This document shows positions 24,792 to 32,719 of a DNA stretch of 64,000 nucleotides, in pieces (positions within the stretch are counted from its first letter, which is position 1; the number at the start of each line of letters is the position of its first letter). This stretch comes from an uncultured Clostridia bacterium (lineage in GTDB: Bacteria > Bacillota > Clostridia > Oscillospirales > Ruminococcaceae). The notes beneath the pieces are model-generated. The model saw only the letters and a program-made list of their open reading frames with translations, searched no databases and had not been told where the DNA came from. The stretch covers positions 1-64,000 of the forward strand of contig CALZUA010000008.1 in NCBI GenBank assembly GCA_945829235.1. The letters are read 5' to 3'. Position numbers and translations under genes: made by a program.

Positions 24792-24965
24792 TCAACACCT
24801 CAAAAGGAATATCCCCAACACGATAAGCAACACCGCGATTACAAACAGCATAACCTTCAGCGAAAAAAACGAAATGCACATAATTGCCCCAAGAAACGCC
24901 GCCAATGCCAAACACAACCCCACTTTTGAGCGATTATGCCGCCGTGGTCTTCTTCGCCGAAACAT
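24792..24965 (-). CDS. small two-segment membrane protein upstream of spoVM
   Basis: A 57-aa protein starting at the ATG 24965 with GAGGTG upstream. A GTG three codons earlier is also possible. An Arg-rich start (MFRRRRPRRHNRSK) is followed by two hydrophobic segments (VGLCLALAAFLGAIMCISFF and VMLFVIAVLLIVLGIFLL). It should sit in the membrane with the basic end inside. Family unknown. Position suggests co-expression with spoVM, so a sporulation role is a guess only. Confidence 0.65.
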   Translation of the reverse strand: MFRRRRPRRHNRSKVGLCLALAAFLGAIMCISFFSLKVMLFVIAVLLIVLGIFLLRC

Positions 24966-25079
24966 ACCGTTCACCTCGCTTTGTCACTGCTTCAGGCTTT
25001 GCCGCACGCTTCGGCAACGCCTTTGTTGCATATTATTCATTTTTCTTAAAAACTGTTACATATTTCTTTGAAAAAATAC

Positions 25080-25108
25080 TTGTTTATTAGGAAAATTTGT
25101 GTTATAAT
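25080..25108 (+). promoter_or_regulatory. sigma-A promoter of the yqhY-recN operon
   Basis: TTGTTT (25080-25085), a 17-bp spacer and TATAAT (25103-25108), about 70 bp before the yqhY start. No further strong promoter is evident before recN. Confidence 0.7.
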
Positions 25109-25179
25109 AGAAATAAGGCTTTTAATATAGTACAATTTTCCGGCAACAGCTTTTTACAGAACAATATCGGAGGAAAAAT

Positions 25180-25545
25180 ATGGAAAATACCAAAAAACAA
25201 CCTGCGGGCAGTATAAGAGTGTCCGAGGACGTTATTGTTAAGATAGCGACAACCGCCGCTTGTGAAATTGACGGCGTTAAGCTCGCGCAAAATGTTAAAC
25301 CAAAGTCAAAGCTCGGCGTGCTGAAAAACGCTCCCGTACACACGCGTTTGAGCGGGGACACCGCCGCGCTGAAGCTGAACATCTTTGTTGACGAGGGGTA
25401 CAATGCCGCGTCAATTGCCGAAAATGTTCAGAAGAGCGTGAAGTCGGCAATCCAGAATATGACAGGCTTTACCGTGACAAAGGTTGACGTAAATATCGCG
25501 GGAATTTGCTTTGCTGATGAAAGCGAAGCTCCCGCCGATGAATAA
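25180..25545 (+). CDS. yqhY: Asp23/Gls24 family protein YqhY
   Basis: A 121-aa protein of the Asp23/Gls24 (DUF322) family. The pattern GSIRVSEDVIVKIATTAACEIDGV and the later SIAENVQKSVKSAIQNMTGFTVTKVDVNIAGI are typical. In Bacillus YqhY lies next to accBC-nusB and affects acetyl-CoA carboxylase activity. Here it also precedes nusB, which decides YqhY over AmaP/YloU. GGAGG upstream of ATG; 11 bp before nusB. Confidence 0.9.
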   Translation: MENTKKQPAGSIRVSEDVIVKIATTAACEIDGVKLAQNVKPKSKLGVLKNAPVHTRLSGDTAALKLNIFVDEGYNAASIAENVQKSVKSAIQNMTGFTVTKVDVNIAGICFADESEAPADE

Positions 25546-25556
25546 CAGGGGGAATT

Positions 25557-25967
25557 ATGGAAGAAAAGCTGAAACGGCACGAAATCCGTGAGGGCGCGTT
25601 TCTGATACTGTATCAGCTCCTTTTCGGTACAACTCTCGAGGAAATCGACGAGCTGAACGCCGAGGCGTTTGATATGGCGAAAAATGAGGAAACCAACGAG
25701 ATTGTAAACGGTGTGCTCGAGCACGACGCGGAGCTCCTCGAGGTTATCGCAAAATACTCGAAAACCCGCGCCGCTTCGAGAATTGCCAAGGTAAATCTCG
25801 TGATACTTAAAATCGCGGTTTATGAGATGAAATACTGCGACAGAGTGCCGAATGCGGTTGCTATAAACGAGGCGGTCGAGCTTGCAAAAAAATACTCGCA
25901 GAAATCGGACAGCTCGTTCATAAACGGGATTTTGAGCTCGTATATGAGGGAACTCGATGGAAAATAA
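25557..25967 (+). CDS. nusB: transcription antitermination factor NusB
   Basis: A 136-aa all-helical RNA-binding protein of normal length. With NusE (S10) it binds boxA of rRNA leaders to allow processive transcription. KRHEIREGAFLILYQ at the N-terminus and RVPNAVAINEAVELAKKYSQKSDSSFINGILS at the C-terminus are family hallmarks. It overlaps xseA by 11 bp. folD, which sits between nusB and xseA in Bacillus, is missing here. Confidence 0.96.
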   Translation: MEEKLKRHEIREGAFLILYQLLFGTTLEEIDELNAEAFDMAKNEETNEIVNGVLEHDAELLEVIAKYSKTRAASRIAKVNLVILKIAVYEMKYCDRVPNAVAINEAVELAKKYSQKSDSSFINGILSSYMRELDGK

Positions 25968-27159
25968 CAAAATTCCCACGGTAACCGTATCGCAGGTCAA
26001 CCGCCTCGTTTCCAATATTATCGGGAACGAAAAGCGGTTTAAGGATTTGTCCGTGAAGGGCGAAATCTCCGACTTCACTCGGCACTACAAAACCGGTCAC
26101 CTTTATTTCACACTTTGTGATGAAAATTCCAAGTTGAAAGCGGTTATGTGGGCAAGCAACGCAAACAAGCTGAATTTCTCGCCCGAGAACGGCAAGAGCG
26201 TGGTATGCCGCGGCTTCTTGACGGTGTACGAGCCAAGCGGAGTTTATCAGATAAACGTTGTTTCAATGGAACCCGAGGGTAGCGGTGAACAAGCAAAGGA
26301 GCTTTTCGAGCTTGTTCAAAAGCTGGATAAAGAGGGACTTTTCAAGCAAAAGCGCGAAATTCCCAAGTTCCCGAAAAAAATCGCCGTGATAACCTCACAA
26401 GGCGGTGCGGCGCTCCAAGACATTATAAATATAACAAGGCGGCGTTGTCCGACTGTTAAGCTCTTGGTTATTCCCGCAACGGTTCAGGGCGTGAACGCGG
26501 CTAGTTCGATTGTTGCGGCGTTCGGTGTTGCCGAAAAAAGCGGCGCAGATACGATTATCTTCGGGCGCGGCGGCGGTTCATCGGACGACCTTTCCGCGTT
26601 CAACGATGAGGCGGTTGCTCGGGCAATTTTCCGAAGCAAAATCCCCACAATCAGCGCGGTAGGACACGAAACCGATACAACAATCGCCGACCTCACCGCA
26701 GATTTGCGCGCGCCTACTCCTTCTGCCGCCGCGGAGCTTGCTACTCCGGATTTGCAGGAGGTTATGCGGAAATTTGAAGCTCTGTTAAACGGTATTGAGT
26801 ACCGTGTGAAATCCAAAATTTCGCTTTGTGAAGCGGCGTTAAACGAGAAATCGCGGCTGATAAACGCGCTTTCTCCCAAAAACAAAATCGCCGAAAAATC
26901 ACGCGCCGCCGAGGTTCTCTTTGAAAGGATAACCCAAAGCGTTCACCGTAAAATAATGCTCTGCGAGAGCACTCTCGAACGGCAAATCAGCGTGATTTCC
27001 GCGCTCAGTCCGCTCGAGGTGCTCAAAAGAGGTTACTCGATAACCGAAAAGGACGGAAAAGCCGTGATGAAAAGCTCCGAGCTGAATGTCGGAGATAAGG
27101 TTGAAATAAGGCTTGGGAGCGGCTTTGCTTCGGCTGAAATTACTGAAACAAGGGAATAA
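25957..27159 (+). CDS. xseA: exodeoxyribonuclease VII large subunit
   Basis: A 400-aa protein that degrades single-stranded DNA together with XseB. It has an N-terminal OB-fold (about 1-100, VKGEISDFTRHYKTGHLYFTL). The catalytic domain contains VITSQGGAALQDI, FGRGGGSSDDL and the GHETDTTIADLTADLRAPTPSAAAEL motif near 227-252. A helical C-terminus binds XseB. RBS GAGGGAA. xseB follows after 2 bp. Confidence 0.96.
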   Translation: MENNKIPTVTVSQVNRLVSNIIGNEKRFKDLSVKGEISDFTRHYKTGHLYFTLCDENSKLKAVMWASNANKLNFSPENGKSVVCRGFLTVYEPSGVYQINVVSMEPEGSGEQAKELFELVQKLDKEGLFKQKREIPKFPKKIAVITSQGGAALQDIINITRRRCPTVKLLVIPATVQGVNAASSIVAAFGVAEKSGADTIIFGRGGGSSDDLSAFNDEAVARAIFRSKIPTISAVGHETDTTIADLTADLRAPTPSAAAELATPDLQEVMRKFEALLNGIEYRVKSKISLCEAALNEKSRLINALSPKNKIAEKSRAAEVLFERITQSVHRKIMLCESTLERQISVISALSPLEVLKRGYSITEKDGKAVMKSSELNVGDKVEIRLGSGFASAEITETRE

Positions 27160-27161
27160 TT

Positions 27162-27341
27162 ATGGAATTTGATTTTGAAAAAGGTATGAAAAGGCTTTCG
27201 GAAATTTCCGAGCAGATGAACGGCGATATCCCGCTCGAAACGTCCATAAAGCTGTACTCCGAAGCGGCTGAGCTTGTGAAAAAGTGCCGTGAATACATTG
27301 ACAGCGCAAAGCTCGCCGTTGAACAAACGGAAATGAAGTGA
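27162..27341 (+). CDS. xseB: exodeoxyribonuclease VII small subunit
   Basis: A 59-aa protein: EFDFEKGMKRLSEISEQM, then DIPLETSIKLYSEAAELVKKC. This is the usual two-helix XseB, which coats the XseA helices. AGGG upstream of the ATG, 2 bp after xseA, and the stop overlaps the ispA ATG (TGATG), so all three are translationally coupled. Confidence 0.92.
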   Translation: MEFDFEKGMKRLSEISEQMNGDIPLETSIKLYSEAAELVKKCREYIDSAKLAVEQTEMK

Positions 27342-28234
27342 TGAATATTAACGTTAAAGAAACGCTCGCGGAATACGCGGAAATGACCGAGAAAGCGCTC
27401 TCCAAGTACCTCCCCGAAACCGAGTGTCTGCAAAAAAACTTGCTTTCGGCAATGCGGTACAGCTTGTCGGCGGGCGGAAAAAGGTTGCGTCCCGCGCTGG
27501 TTATGGAGTTTTGCAGAGTGTGCGGAGGGACGCCCGAAATGGTGCTTCCGGTTGCCTGCGCGATTGAGATGACGCACACCTTCTCGCTTATACACGACGA
27601 TTTGCCCTGTATGGACGATGACGATATGCGCCGTGGAAAGCCCTCCTGCCACAAGGCGTTCGGCGAGGCTGAGGCGGTGCTTGCGGGTGACGCGCTTGCG
27701 ATAATGCCGTATGAAATCATCGCCGAGGCGGGAATTAAAGGCAGAATTTCCCCCGATGCTTCTCTGCGGATAATCAAGCTGTTGTCCGAGCTTGCGGGTT
27801 TTCGCGGTATGACGGGCGGGCAGATTATCGACCTTGAAAGCGAAGGGAAAAAGGTTCCCGAGGCGGTTATTCTCGAGATGTACCGTATGAAAACAGGCGC
27901 GTTGCTGGAGTTTTGTTGCCGCGCGGGTTGTATAGCGGCGGGAGCGGGTGCCGCGGAGCAACTTGCCGCAGGCAGCTTCGGTCAGCGGCTCGGGCTTGCT
28001 TTCCAGATAACCGATGATATTCTCGATATCACCGCCGATGAAAAGCTTCTCGGGAAACCCGTCGGTAGCGACAGCGAGGAACAAAAATGCACTTATGTTG
28101 CGGCGGTTGGTCTTGAAAAGGCAAAGGCTCAGGCGCGCGCACTCACAAATCAGGCAATTGAACAGCTTTCGTGCTTCGAGGACGCGGATTTCCTGCGTGA
28201 ACTCGCGCTTTCGCTCACGGAAAGACAATTTTAA
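27341..28234 (+). CDS. ispA: farnesyl/geranyl diphosphate synthase
   Basis: A 297-aa trans-prenyltransferase that condenses isopentenyl and dimethylallyl/geranyl diphosphates. The first Asp-rich motif is HDDLPCMDDDDMRRG (about 85-99) and the second is ITDDILD (about 224-230). GGKRLRPAL is the substrate-binding Arg segment. The ATG at 27341 overlaps the xseB stop, and a GTG one codon upstream is less likely. It sits before dxs, so the operon links isoprenoid precursor and chain synthesis. Confidence 0.95.
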   Translation: MNINVKETLAEYAEMTEKALSKYLPETECLQKNLLSAMRYSLSAGGKRLRPALVMEFCRVCGGTPEMVLPVACAIEMTHTFSLIHDDLPCMDDDDMRRGKPSCHKAFGEAEAVLAGDALAIMPYEIIAEAGIKGRISPDASLRIIKLLSELAGFRGMTGGQIIDLESEGKKVPEAVILEMYRMKTGALLEFCCRAGCIAAGAGAAEQLAAGSFGQRLGLAFQITDDILDITADEKLLGKPVGSDSEEQKCTYVAAVGLEKAKAQARALTNQAIEQLSCFEDADFLRELALSLTERQF

Positions 28235-28277
28235 TTCACGAGAAAATTTTAAATCATTTGGAGGTTTCTGATAAAAA

Positions 28278-28772
28278 ATGCCGAATATCTTTATGATTAA
28301 CCCGCCGATTACGGTTGGAATTATCGCGTTTATTTCAGCTCAGATTATAAAAACAATAGGCTATGCGATAAAATACAAGACGTTCAATCCCGAGCGTATA
28401 ACAGGCGCGGGCGGTATGCCCTCGTCACATTCCTCGTTGGTGTCGGCGGTTGTGATTTATTTCGCGAGGTACTGCGGAGTTGAAAGTCCCGAATTTGCCC
28501 TTTCTGTCCTTATCGCGGGAATTGTTATTTTCGACGCGCTGAGCGTTCGCTATAACGCAGGTCTGCACGCAAAAGAACTGAACAAAATGCGAAAAATCAT
28601 AGACAATATGGACGACGAAATCTCCAAATTAAGCGGCGAGGACGACGACCCCGATATAAACGAGCTTGCAAATCAGAAGGATTTGAAGGAATTTCTCGGT
28701 CACACGCCGATTGAGGTGCTTGCGGGAGCGCTTTTCGGTATAATCATCGGTCTGGTATTCCCTAAACCGTGA
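28278..28772 (+). CDS. divergent PAP2 family membrane protein (YuiD type)
   Basis: A 164-aa protein with about four hydrophobic segments and the signature KTFNPERITGAGGMPSSHSSLVSAV (about 36-60), typical of the DUF212 branch of the PAP2 fold. An acidic cytoplasmic loop (about 105-135) precedes HTPIEVLAGALFGI. A lipid or prenyl phosphate phosphatase role is plausible next to ispA and dxs, but unproven for this branch. GGAGG upstream. Confidence 0.85.
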   Translation: MPNIFMINPPITVGIIAFISAQIIKTIGYAIKYKTFNPERITGAGGMPSSHSSLVSAVVIYFARYCGVESPEFALSVLIAGIVIFDALSVRYNAGLHAKELNKMRKIIDNMDDEISKLSGEDDDPDINELANQKDLKEFLGHTPIEVLAGALFGIIIGLVFPKP

Positions 28773-28822
28773 GTATTAAACCCGTGGCAGCGTAACAAAC
28801 GTCTGCTTCAACGGAGGAATCT

Positions 28823-30661
28823 ATGCTTTCAGATAACATAAATCACGATATTATTTCAAATATGTCAACTCCGCAGCTGCGCGCGCTTTGCAAGGAACTG
28901 CGGGGCTGTATTTTACAGACCGTTATGAAAAACGGCGGTCATCTCGCGTCAAATCTCGGTACTGTCGAGCTTGCCGTGGCGCTTCACTACGTTTATGACG
29001 TGAACGGTGGTGACAAAATTGTCTGGGACGTCGGTCACCAAGCCTACGCGCACAAGCTCCTCACGGGAAGATATTCGCGCTTCTCCACGCTTCGGCAAAA
29101 GGACGGGCTTTCCGGCTTCACAAGGCACTCGGAGAGCGATGCCGATGCCTTTATTTCGGGGCACTCGAGCACTTCCCTCTCCGCCGCCTACGGAATTTCA
29201 GCGGCAATGCGGCTCAAGGGTGAGGACGGCTCGGTGGCGGCGGTTATCGGTGACGGCTCGTTTACGGGCGGTTGTGCTTACGAGGCGCTGAACAACGCGG
29301 GAAAAACTGCGTCCAACCTCACGCTCGTCCTCAACGACAACGCAATGTCCATCAGCAAAAGTACGGGCGCACTCGCGCGTTATCTCGCACAAATTCGTTC
29401 AACGAGAAAATATTATGTCGCCAAGGAGCGTGTAAAGAGCGTGCTCTCGGCGGTGCCTGTTGTCGGGAAACCGCTCGAAAAGGCAATCGGCGCGGCGAAA
29501 ACTCTCGTCAAAGAAGCGCTCTACGACACGAGCAACCTCTTTGAAAATCTCGGTTTCACCTACATCGGTCCCGTCAACGGGCACAATCTAGAGGATTTAA
29601 TCGAAGCGTTGTCGGTTGCCAAGCTGATGAAAAGGCCGTGCGTTGTTCACGTTTTCACGACAAAGGGCAAGGGCTATCGTCCCGCCGAGGAAAATCCCGG
29701 TAAATATCACTCCGTGGGAAAAGGCGGCGTTGTCGAGGATTTGACGGTTGAAGATAAGCCGCTGGTTGCCGAGAAAACGTTCTCGGAGGTGTTCGGGCGG
29801 GAGCTGGCACGGCTCGGTGAAAAGGACCACCGCATTTGCGCGATTACTGCGGCGATGAAATACGCGGTTGGGCTGAACTATTTCAAGAACAGCTGTCCCG
29901 CGAGATTTTTTGACGAGGGAATTGCCGAACAGCACTGCGTGACGTTCGCGGCGGGACTTTCCGTTGGGGGAATGTTGCCCGTTTTCGCGGTGTACTCAAC
30001 GTTCTTGCAACGCGGTTTTGACCAGATAATTCACGATTGTGCAATCGAAAACACGCACATAACGCTCTGTATCGACCGAGCGGGTTTTGTCGGTGAGGAC
30101 GGCGAAACGCATCAGGGCATTTTCGACGTGCCGATGCTACGCGCAATCCCGAATACCACAATTTACGCTCCCGCAACGTTTGAGGAGTTGCGCCGTTGCT
30201 TGATGAGAGCGATTTACGATACCGAGGGAATTGCCGCGGTGCGTTATCCGAAGGGCTCGGAGCTTAGCGTTTCCGGAGTGAAAATCGCGCCCGCGATAGA
30301 TTTGTTTTACTCGGGAAAACGCTCGTCAACGCTCGGTATAACCTACGGGAAAATTTCCGCAAATCTCATAAAAGCGGCAAGCGATACCGGCGCGGATTTT
30401 GTGCGGCTGGTGGTCATAAACCCGCTTCCGTGGAGCATTTACGAGATTGCTCTCGGCTACGAAAAAATCGTGTTCTTCGAGGAAAGCTCGCTTAACGGCG
30501 GTGTTGCCGAGGGATTTTTCGCGGAGCTTCTGAAGCGCGGTTATCGCGGAAAAGCAGAGGCTGTCGGAGTTGCCGGTGAATTTGTTCCCGCGGCATCGCA
30601 AGCCGAACAGCTCGAAATGTTCGGGCTTGATATCGAGAATATGAAGAAAAAATTGGTGTAA
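28823..30661 (+). CDS. dxs: 1-deoxy-D-xylulose-5-phosphate synthase
   Basis: A 612-aa thiamine-diphosphate enzyme that joins pyruvate and glyceraldehyde 3-phosphate, the first step of the MEP pathway. The N-terminal VWDVGHQAYAHKLLTGR, the ThDP-binding GDGSFTGGCAYEALNNAG, the pyrimidine-domain DEGIAEQHCVTFAAGL, and the DRAGFVGEDGETHQG segment are all intact. Length is normal. ACGGAGG precedes the ATG. tlyA begins 2 bp after the stop. Confidence 0.97.
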   Translation: MLSDNINHDIISNMSTPQLRALCKELRGCILQTVMKNGGHLASNLGTVELAVALHYVYDVNGGDKIVWDVGHQAYAHKLLTGRYSRFSTLRQKDGLSGFTRHSESDADAFISGHSSTSLSAAYGISAAMRLKGEDGSVAAVIGDGSFTGGCAYEALNNAGKTASNLTLVLNDNAMSISKSTGALARYLAQIRSTRKYYVAKERVKSVLSAVPVVGKPLEKAIGAAKTLVKEALYDTSNLFENLGFTYIGPVNGHNLEDLIEALSVAKLMKRPCVVHVFTTKGKGYRPAEENPGKYHSVGKGGVVEDLTVEDKPLVAEKTFSEVFGRELARLGEKDHRICAITAAMKYAVGLNYFKNSCPARFFDEGIAEQHCVTFAAGLSVGGMLPVFAVYSTFLQRGFDQIIHDCAIENTHITLCIDRAGFVGEDGETHQGIFDVPMLRAIPNTTIYAPATFEELRRCLMRAIYDTEGIAAVRYPKGSELSVSGVKIAPAIDLFYSGKRSSTLGITYGKISANLIKAASDTGADFVRLVVINPLPWSIYEIALGYEKIVFFEESSLNGGVAEGFFAELLKRGYRGKAEAVGVAGEFVPAASQAEQLEMFGLDIENMKKKLV

Positions 30662-30663
30662 AA

Positions 30664-31416
30664 ATGCGGCTTGACGTTTATCTTTCCGAGAAAAATCTCA
30701 CCAAAAGCCGTGCCGCCGCAGCCGCTCTGATTAAGGCTGGAGCGGTTTCGGTGAACGGGAAAATTATCGAAAAAAACGCGTTTGAGGTCGGCGAAAACGA
30801 TGATGTGAGGATTGTCGGCGAAACGCTAAAATACGTCGGGCGCGGCGGGCTGAAGCTCGAAAAGGCACTTGAAATCGGCAAAATTGACCTGAACGGCAAA
30901 ATCTGCCTCGATATCGGCGCGTCAACGGGCGGTTTCACCGACTGTATGTTGCAAAACGGCGCGAAAATGGTGTATGCGGTTGACGTTGGCACAAATCAGC
31001 TCGCCGAAAAACTCCGCAACGACGCGCGCGTGGTGTCGCTCGAAAACACCGATATCCGCGATTTTTTCCTAAATTCCGAGGTTGATTTCATCGGCACGGA
31101 CGTTTCGTTTATCTCGCTGAAGCTGGTTCTCCCGCACATTTTCAGGTTGCTCAAAAACAACGGCACCGCCGTGGCTCTCGTGAAGCCGCAGTTTGAGGCG
31201 GGAAGCTCATCGGTTGGCAGAAAAGCGCTCTCGAAAAAGGGCGTTGTGAATGACGAGAAGGCTCGGCTGAAAATTGTCAGCGAGGTCAAGGATTTTGCAG
31301 TACAATGCGGCTTCGCGGTGCTTATGACCGAAAAATCGCCGATAACCGGCGGGAGCGGGAACGTTGAATATCTGATGATTTTGGAGAAACAAAATGAGAG
31401 CGTTAATCATCTTTAA
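30664..31416 (+). CDS. tlyA: TlyA family rRNA (cytidine-2'-O)-methyltransferase
   Basis: A 250-aa protein with an N-terminal S4 RNA-binding domain (about 1-60) and an FtsJ-type SAM domain (DIGASTGGFTDCML, near 80-93). In mycobacteria TlyA methylates 16S and 23S rRNA and sensitises cells to capreomycin. In Bacillus the orthologue YqxC occupies this same position after dxs. The 3' end overlaps nadK by 23 bp. Confidence 0.92.
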   Translation: MRLDVYLSEKNLTKSRAAAAALIKAGAVSVNGKIIEKNAFEVGENDDVRIVGETLKYVGRGGLKLEKALEIGKIDLNGKICLDIGASTGGFTDCMLQNGAKMVYAVDVGTNQLAEKLRNDARVVSLENTDIRDFFLNSEVDFIGTDVSFISLKLVLPHIFRLLKNNGTAVALVKPQFEAGSSSVGRKALSKKGVVNDEKARLKIVSEVKDFAVQCGFAVLMTEKSPITGGSGNVEYLMILEKQNESVNHL

Positions 31417-32239
31417 TTTGAGCAAAACGGGCGCGGCAACGCTGTCCGCGGAAATTGCCAAAATCCTAAAAGCGGCGGGGATTACCCCCTGCGTTTTCGG
31501 CGAGAACATAATCTACGCGGAAAAAGTCGGCGCAGAAATTGTCGAGTCACCGAGCATCTGCAACTACATTATCACGGTCGGCGGCGATGGCACAATCCTG
31601 CGGTGGGGCAAGGTTGCCGCGGATTACGACATTCCTCTGCTCGGCGTTAATCTGGGCAGACTAGGCTTCATGGCATCGGTTGAACGCGAGGAAATCGGCA
31701 AAATCCCCGAGCTTCTCGAGGGTGAACACCACATCAGCCGCAGAATGATGCTTATTGTCGAGCTTATCCGCGATGGGAAAAAAGTGTTCTCAGAGCGCGC
31801 ACTGAACGATGTCACCGTATCACGAAGCAGTCGCTCGAAGTTGCCCGAATTTGTTGTGAGTTGCGGCGAATGCGAGGTTTCGAGGGTTCGCGCCGATGGC
31901 ATTATTTTGAGCACTCCCACGGGTTCAACCGCATACTCGCTCTCGGCGGGCGGACCGATTTTGTCGCCCGATTTGGAGTGCGTGGAGTTCACCGCGCTTT
32001 GCCCACACACATTGTTCAACCGCCCGATGATTTTCTCGGACAAGCAGACGATTACCGCGCGCGTTTTTCAATACGACAACAGCAAGGCAACTTTCAGCGT
32101 TGACGGCGGGAAAGCTATCCCGATTGAGGAAAACGATGTTCTTAAACTCACGCGTTGCCCGAAAGACTTGCTGTTGATTGAAGCGGGCGAGGGGTTCTTC
32201 GGCGCAATTCACAACAAGTTGCTCACGCCGCTGAAATAG
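31394..32239 (+). CDS. nadK: NAD kinase
   Basis: A 281-aa NAD kinase that makes NADP. GGDGTILRWGK (about 58-68) is the catalytic Gly-rich motif, followed by NLGRLGFMASV and the TPTGSTAYSLSAGGPIL segment. TTGGAG lies before ATG inside the tlyA 3' end. It is the usual neighbour of tlyA, argR and recN in Firmicutes. Confidence 0.95.
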   Translation: MRALIIFNLSKTGAATLSAEIAKILKAAGITPCVFGENIIYAEKVGAEIVESPSICNYIITVGGDGTILRWGKVAADYDIPLLGVNLGRLGFMASVEREEIGKIPELLEGEHHISRRMMLIVELIRDGKKVFSERALNDVTVSRSSRSKLPEFVVSCGECEVSRVRADGIILSTPTGSTAYSLSAGGPILSPDLECVEFTALCPHTLFNRPMIFSDKQTITARVFQYDNSKATFSVDGGKAIPIEENDVLKLTRCPKDLLLIEAGEGFFGAIHNKLLTPLK

Positions 32240-32262
32240 ACACTTTCCTTTATAAAGGAGCG

Positions 32263-32715
32263 ATGGATTTGGACAAAAAGCGCAGACAAACCGCGATTAT
32301 CGAAATAATAACCGAAAACGAGGTTGAAACTCAAAGCGAGCTGTCGCGGCTGTTGAGCGAGCGCGGAATAAGCGCAACTCAGGCGACGCTTTCGCGCGAT
32401 ATAAACGAGTTGCACATCACAAAATGCGAGTCGGAGAACGGCGTAAACCGTTATTTCTCGGGAATTTCAACCGTTCCCGTTGAGTTCAGCGATATCTTCG
32501 CGCAATCGGTTTTGTCGGTGGACTACGCGATGAACACGGTTGTGCTGAAATGCCACGCGGGGCTTGCTGACGCGGCTTGCAAGGTTGTCGATGAACGGCG
32601 GCTGGAGTCGGTTATCGGCACAATCGCCGGCGATGACACGGTTTTTATTCTCACAAAAACGGAAAATCACGCCAAAGCGCTCTGCGTAAGGCTTAAACAG
32701 ATGATGAAGAGGTAA
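32263..32715 (+). CDS. argR: arginine repressor
   Basis: A 150-aa ArgR/AhrC. An N-terminal winged helix-turn-helix (about 8-70; TATQATLSRDI-like segment ATQATLSRDINELHI) is followed by the C-terminal arginine-binding hexamerisation domain with AGDDTVFILTKTENHA. Two starts are possible: ATG at 32263, only 2 nt from AAAGGAG, and in-frame TTG at 32269, 8 nt away. The latter gives DKKRRQ, which aligns better with Bacillus ArgR. It controls arginine genes elsewhere; its place before recN is a conserved Firmicute order. Confidence 0.93.
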   Translation: MDLDKKRRQTAIIEIITENEVETQSELSRLLSERGISATQATLSRDINELHITKCESENGVNRYFSGISTVPVEFSDIFAQSVLSVDYAMNTVVLKCHAGLADAACKVVDERRLESVIGTIAGDDTVFILTKTENHAKALCVRLKQMMKR

Positions 32716-32719
32716 ATCA

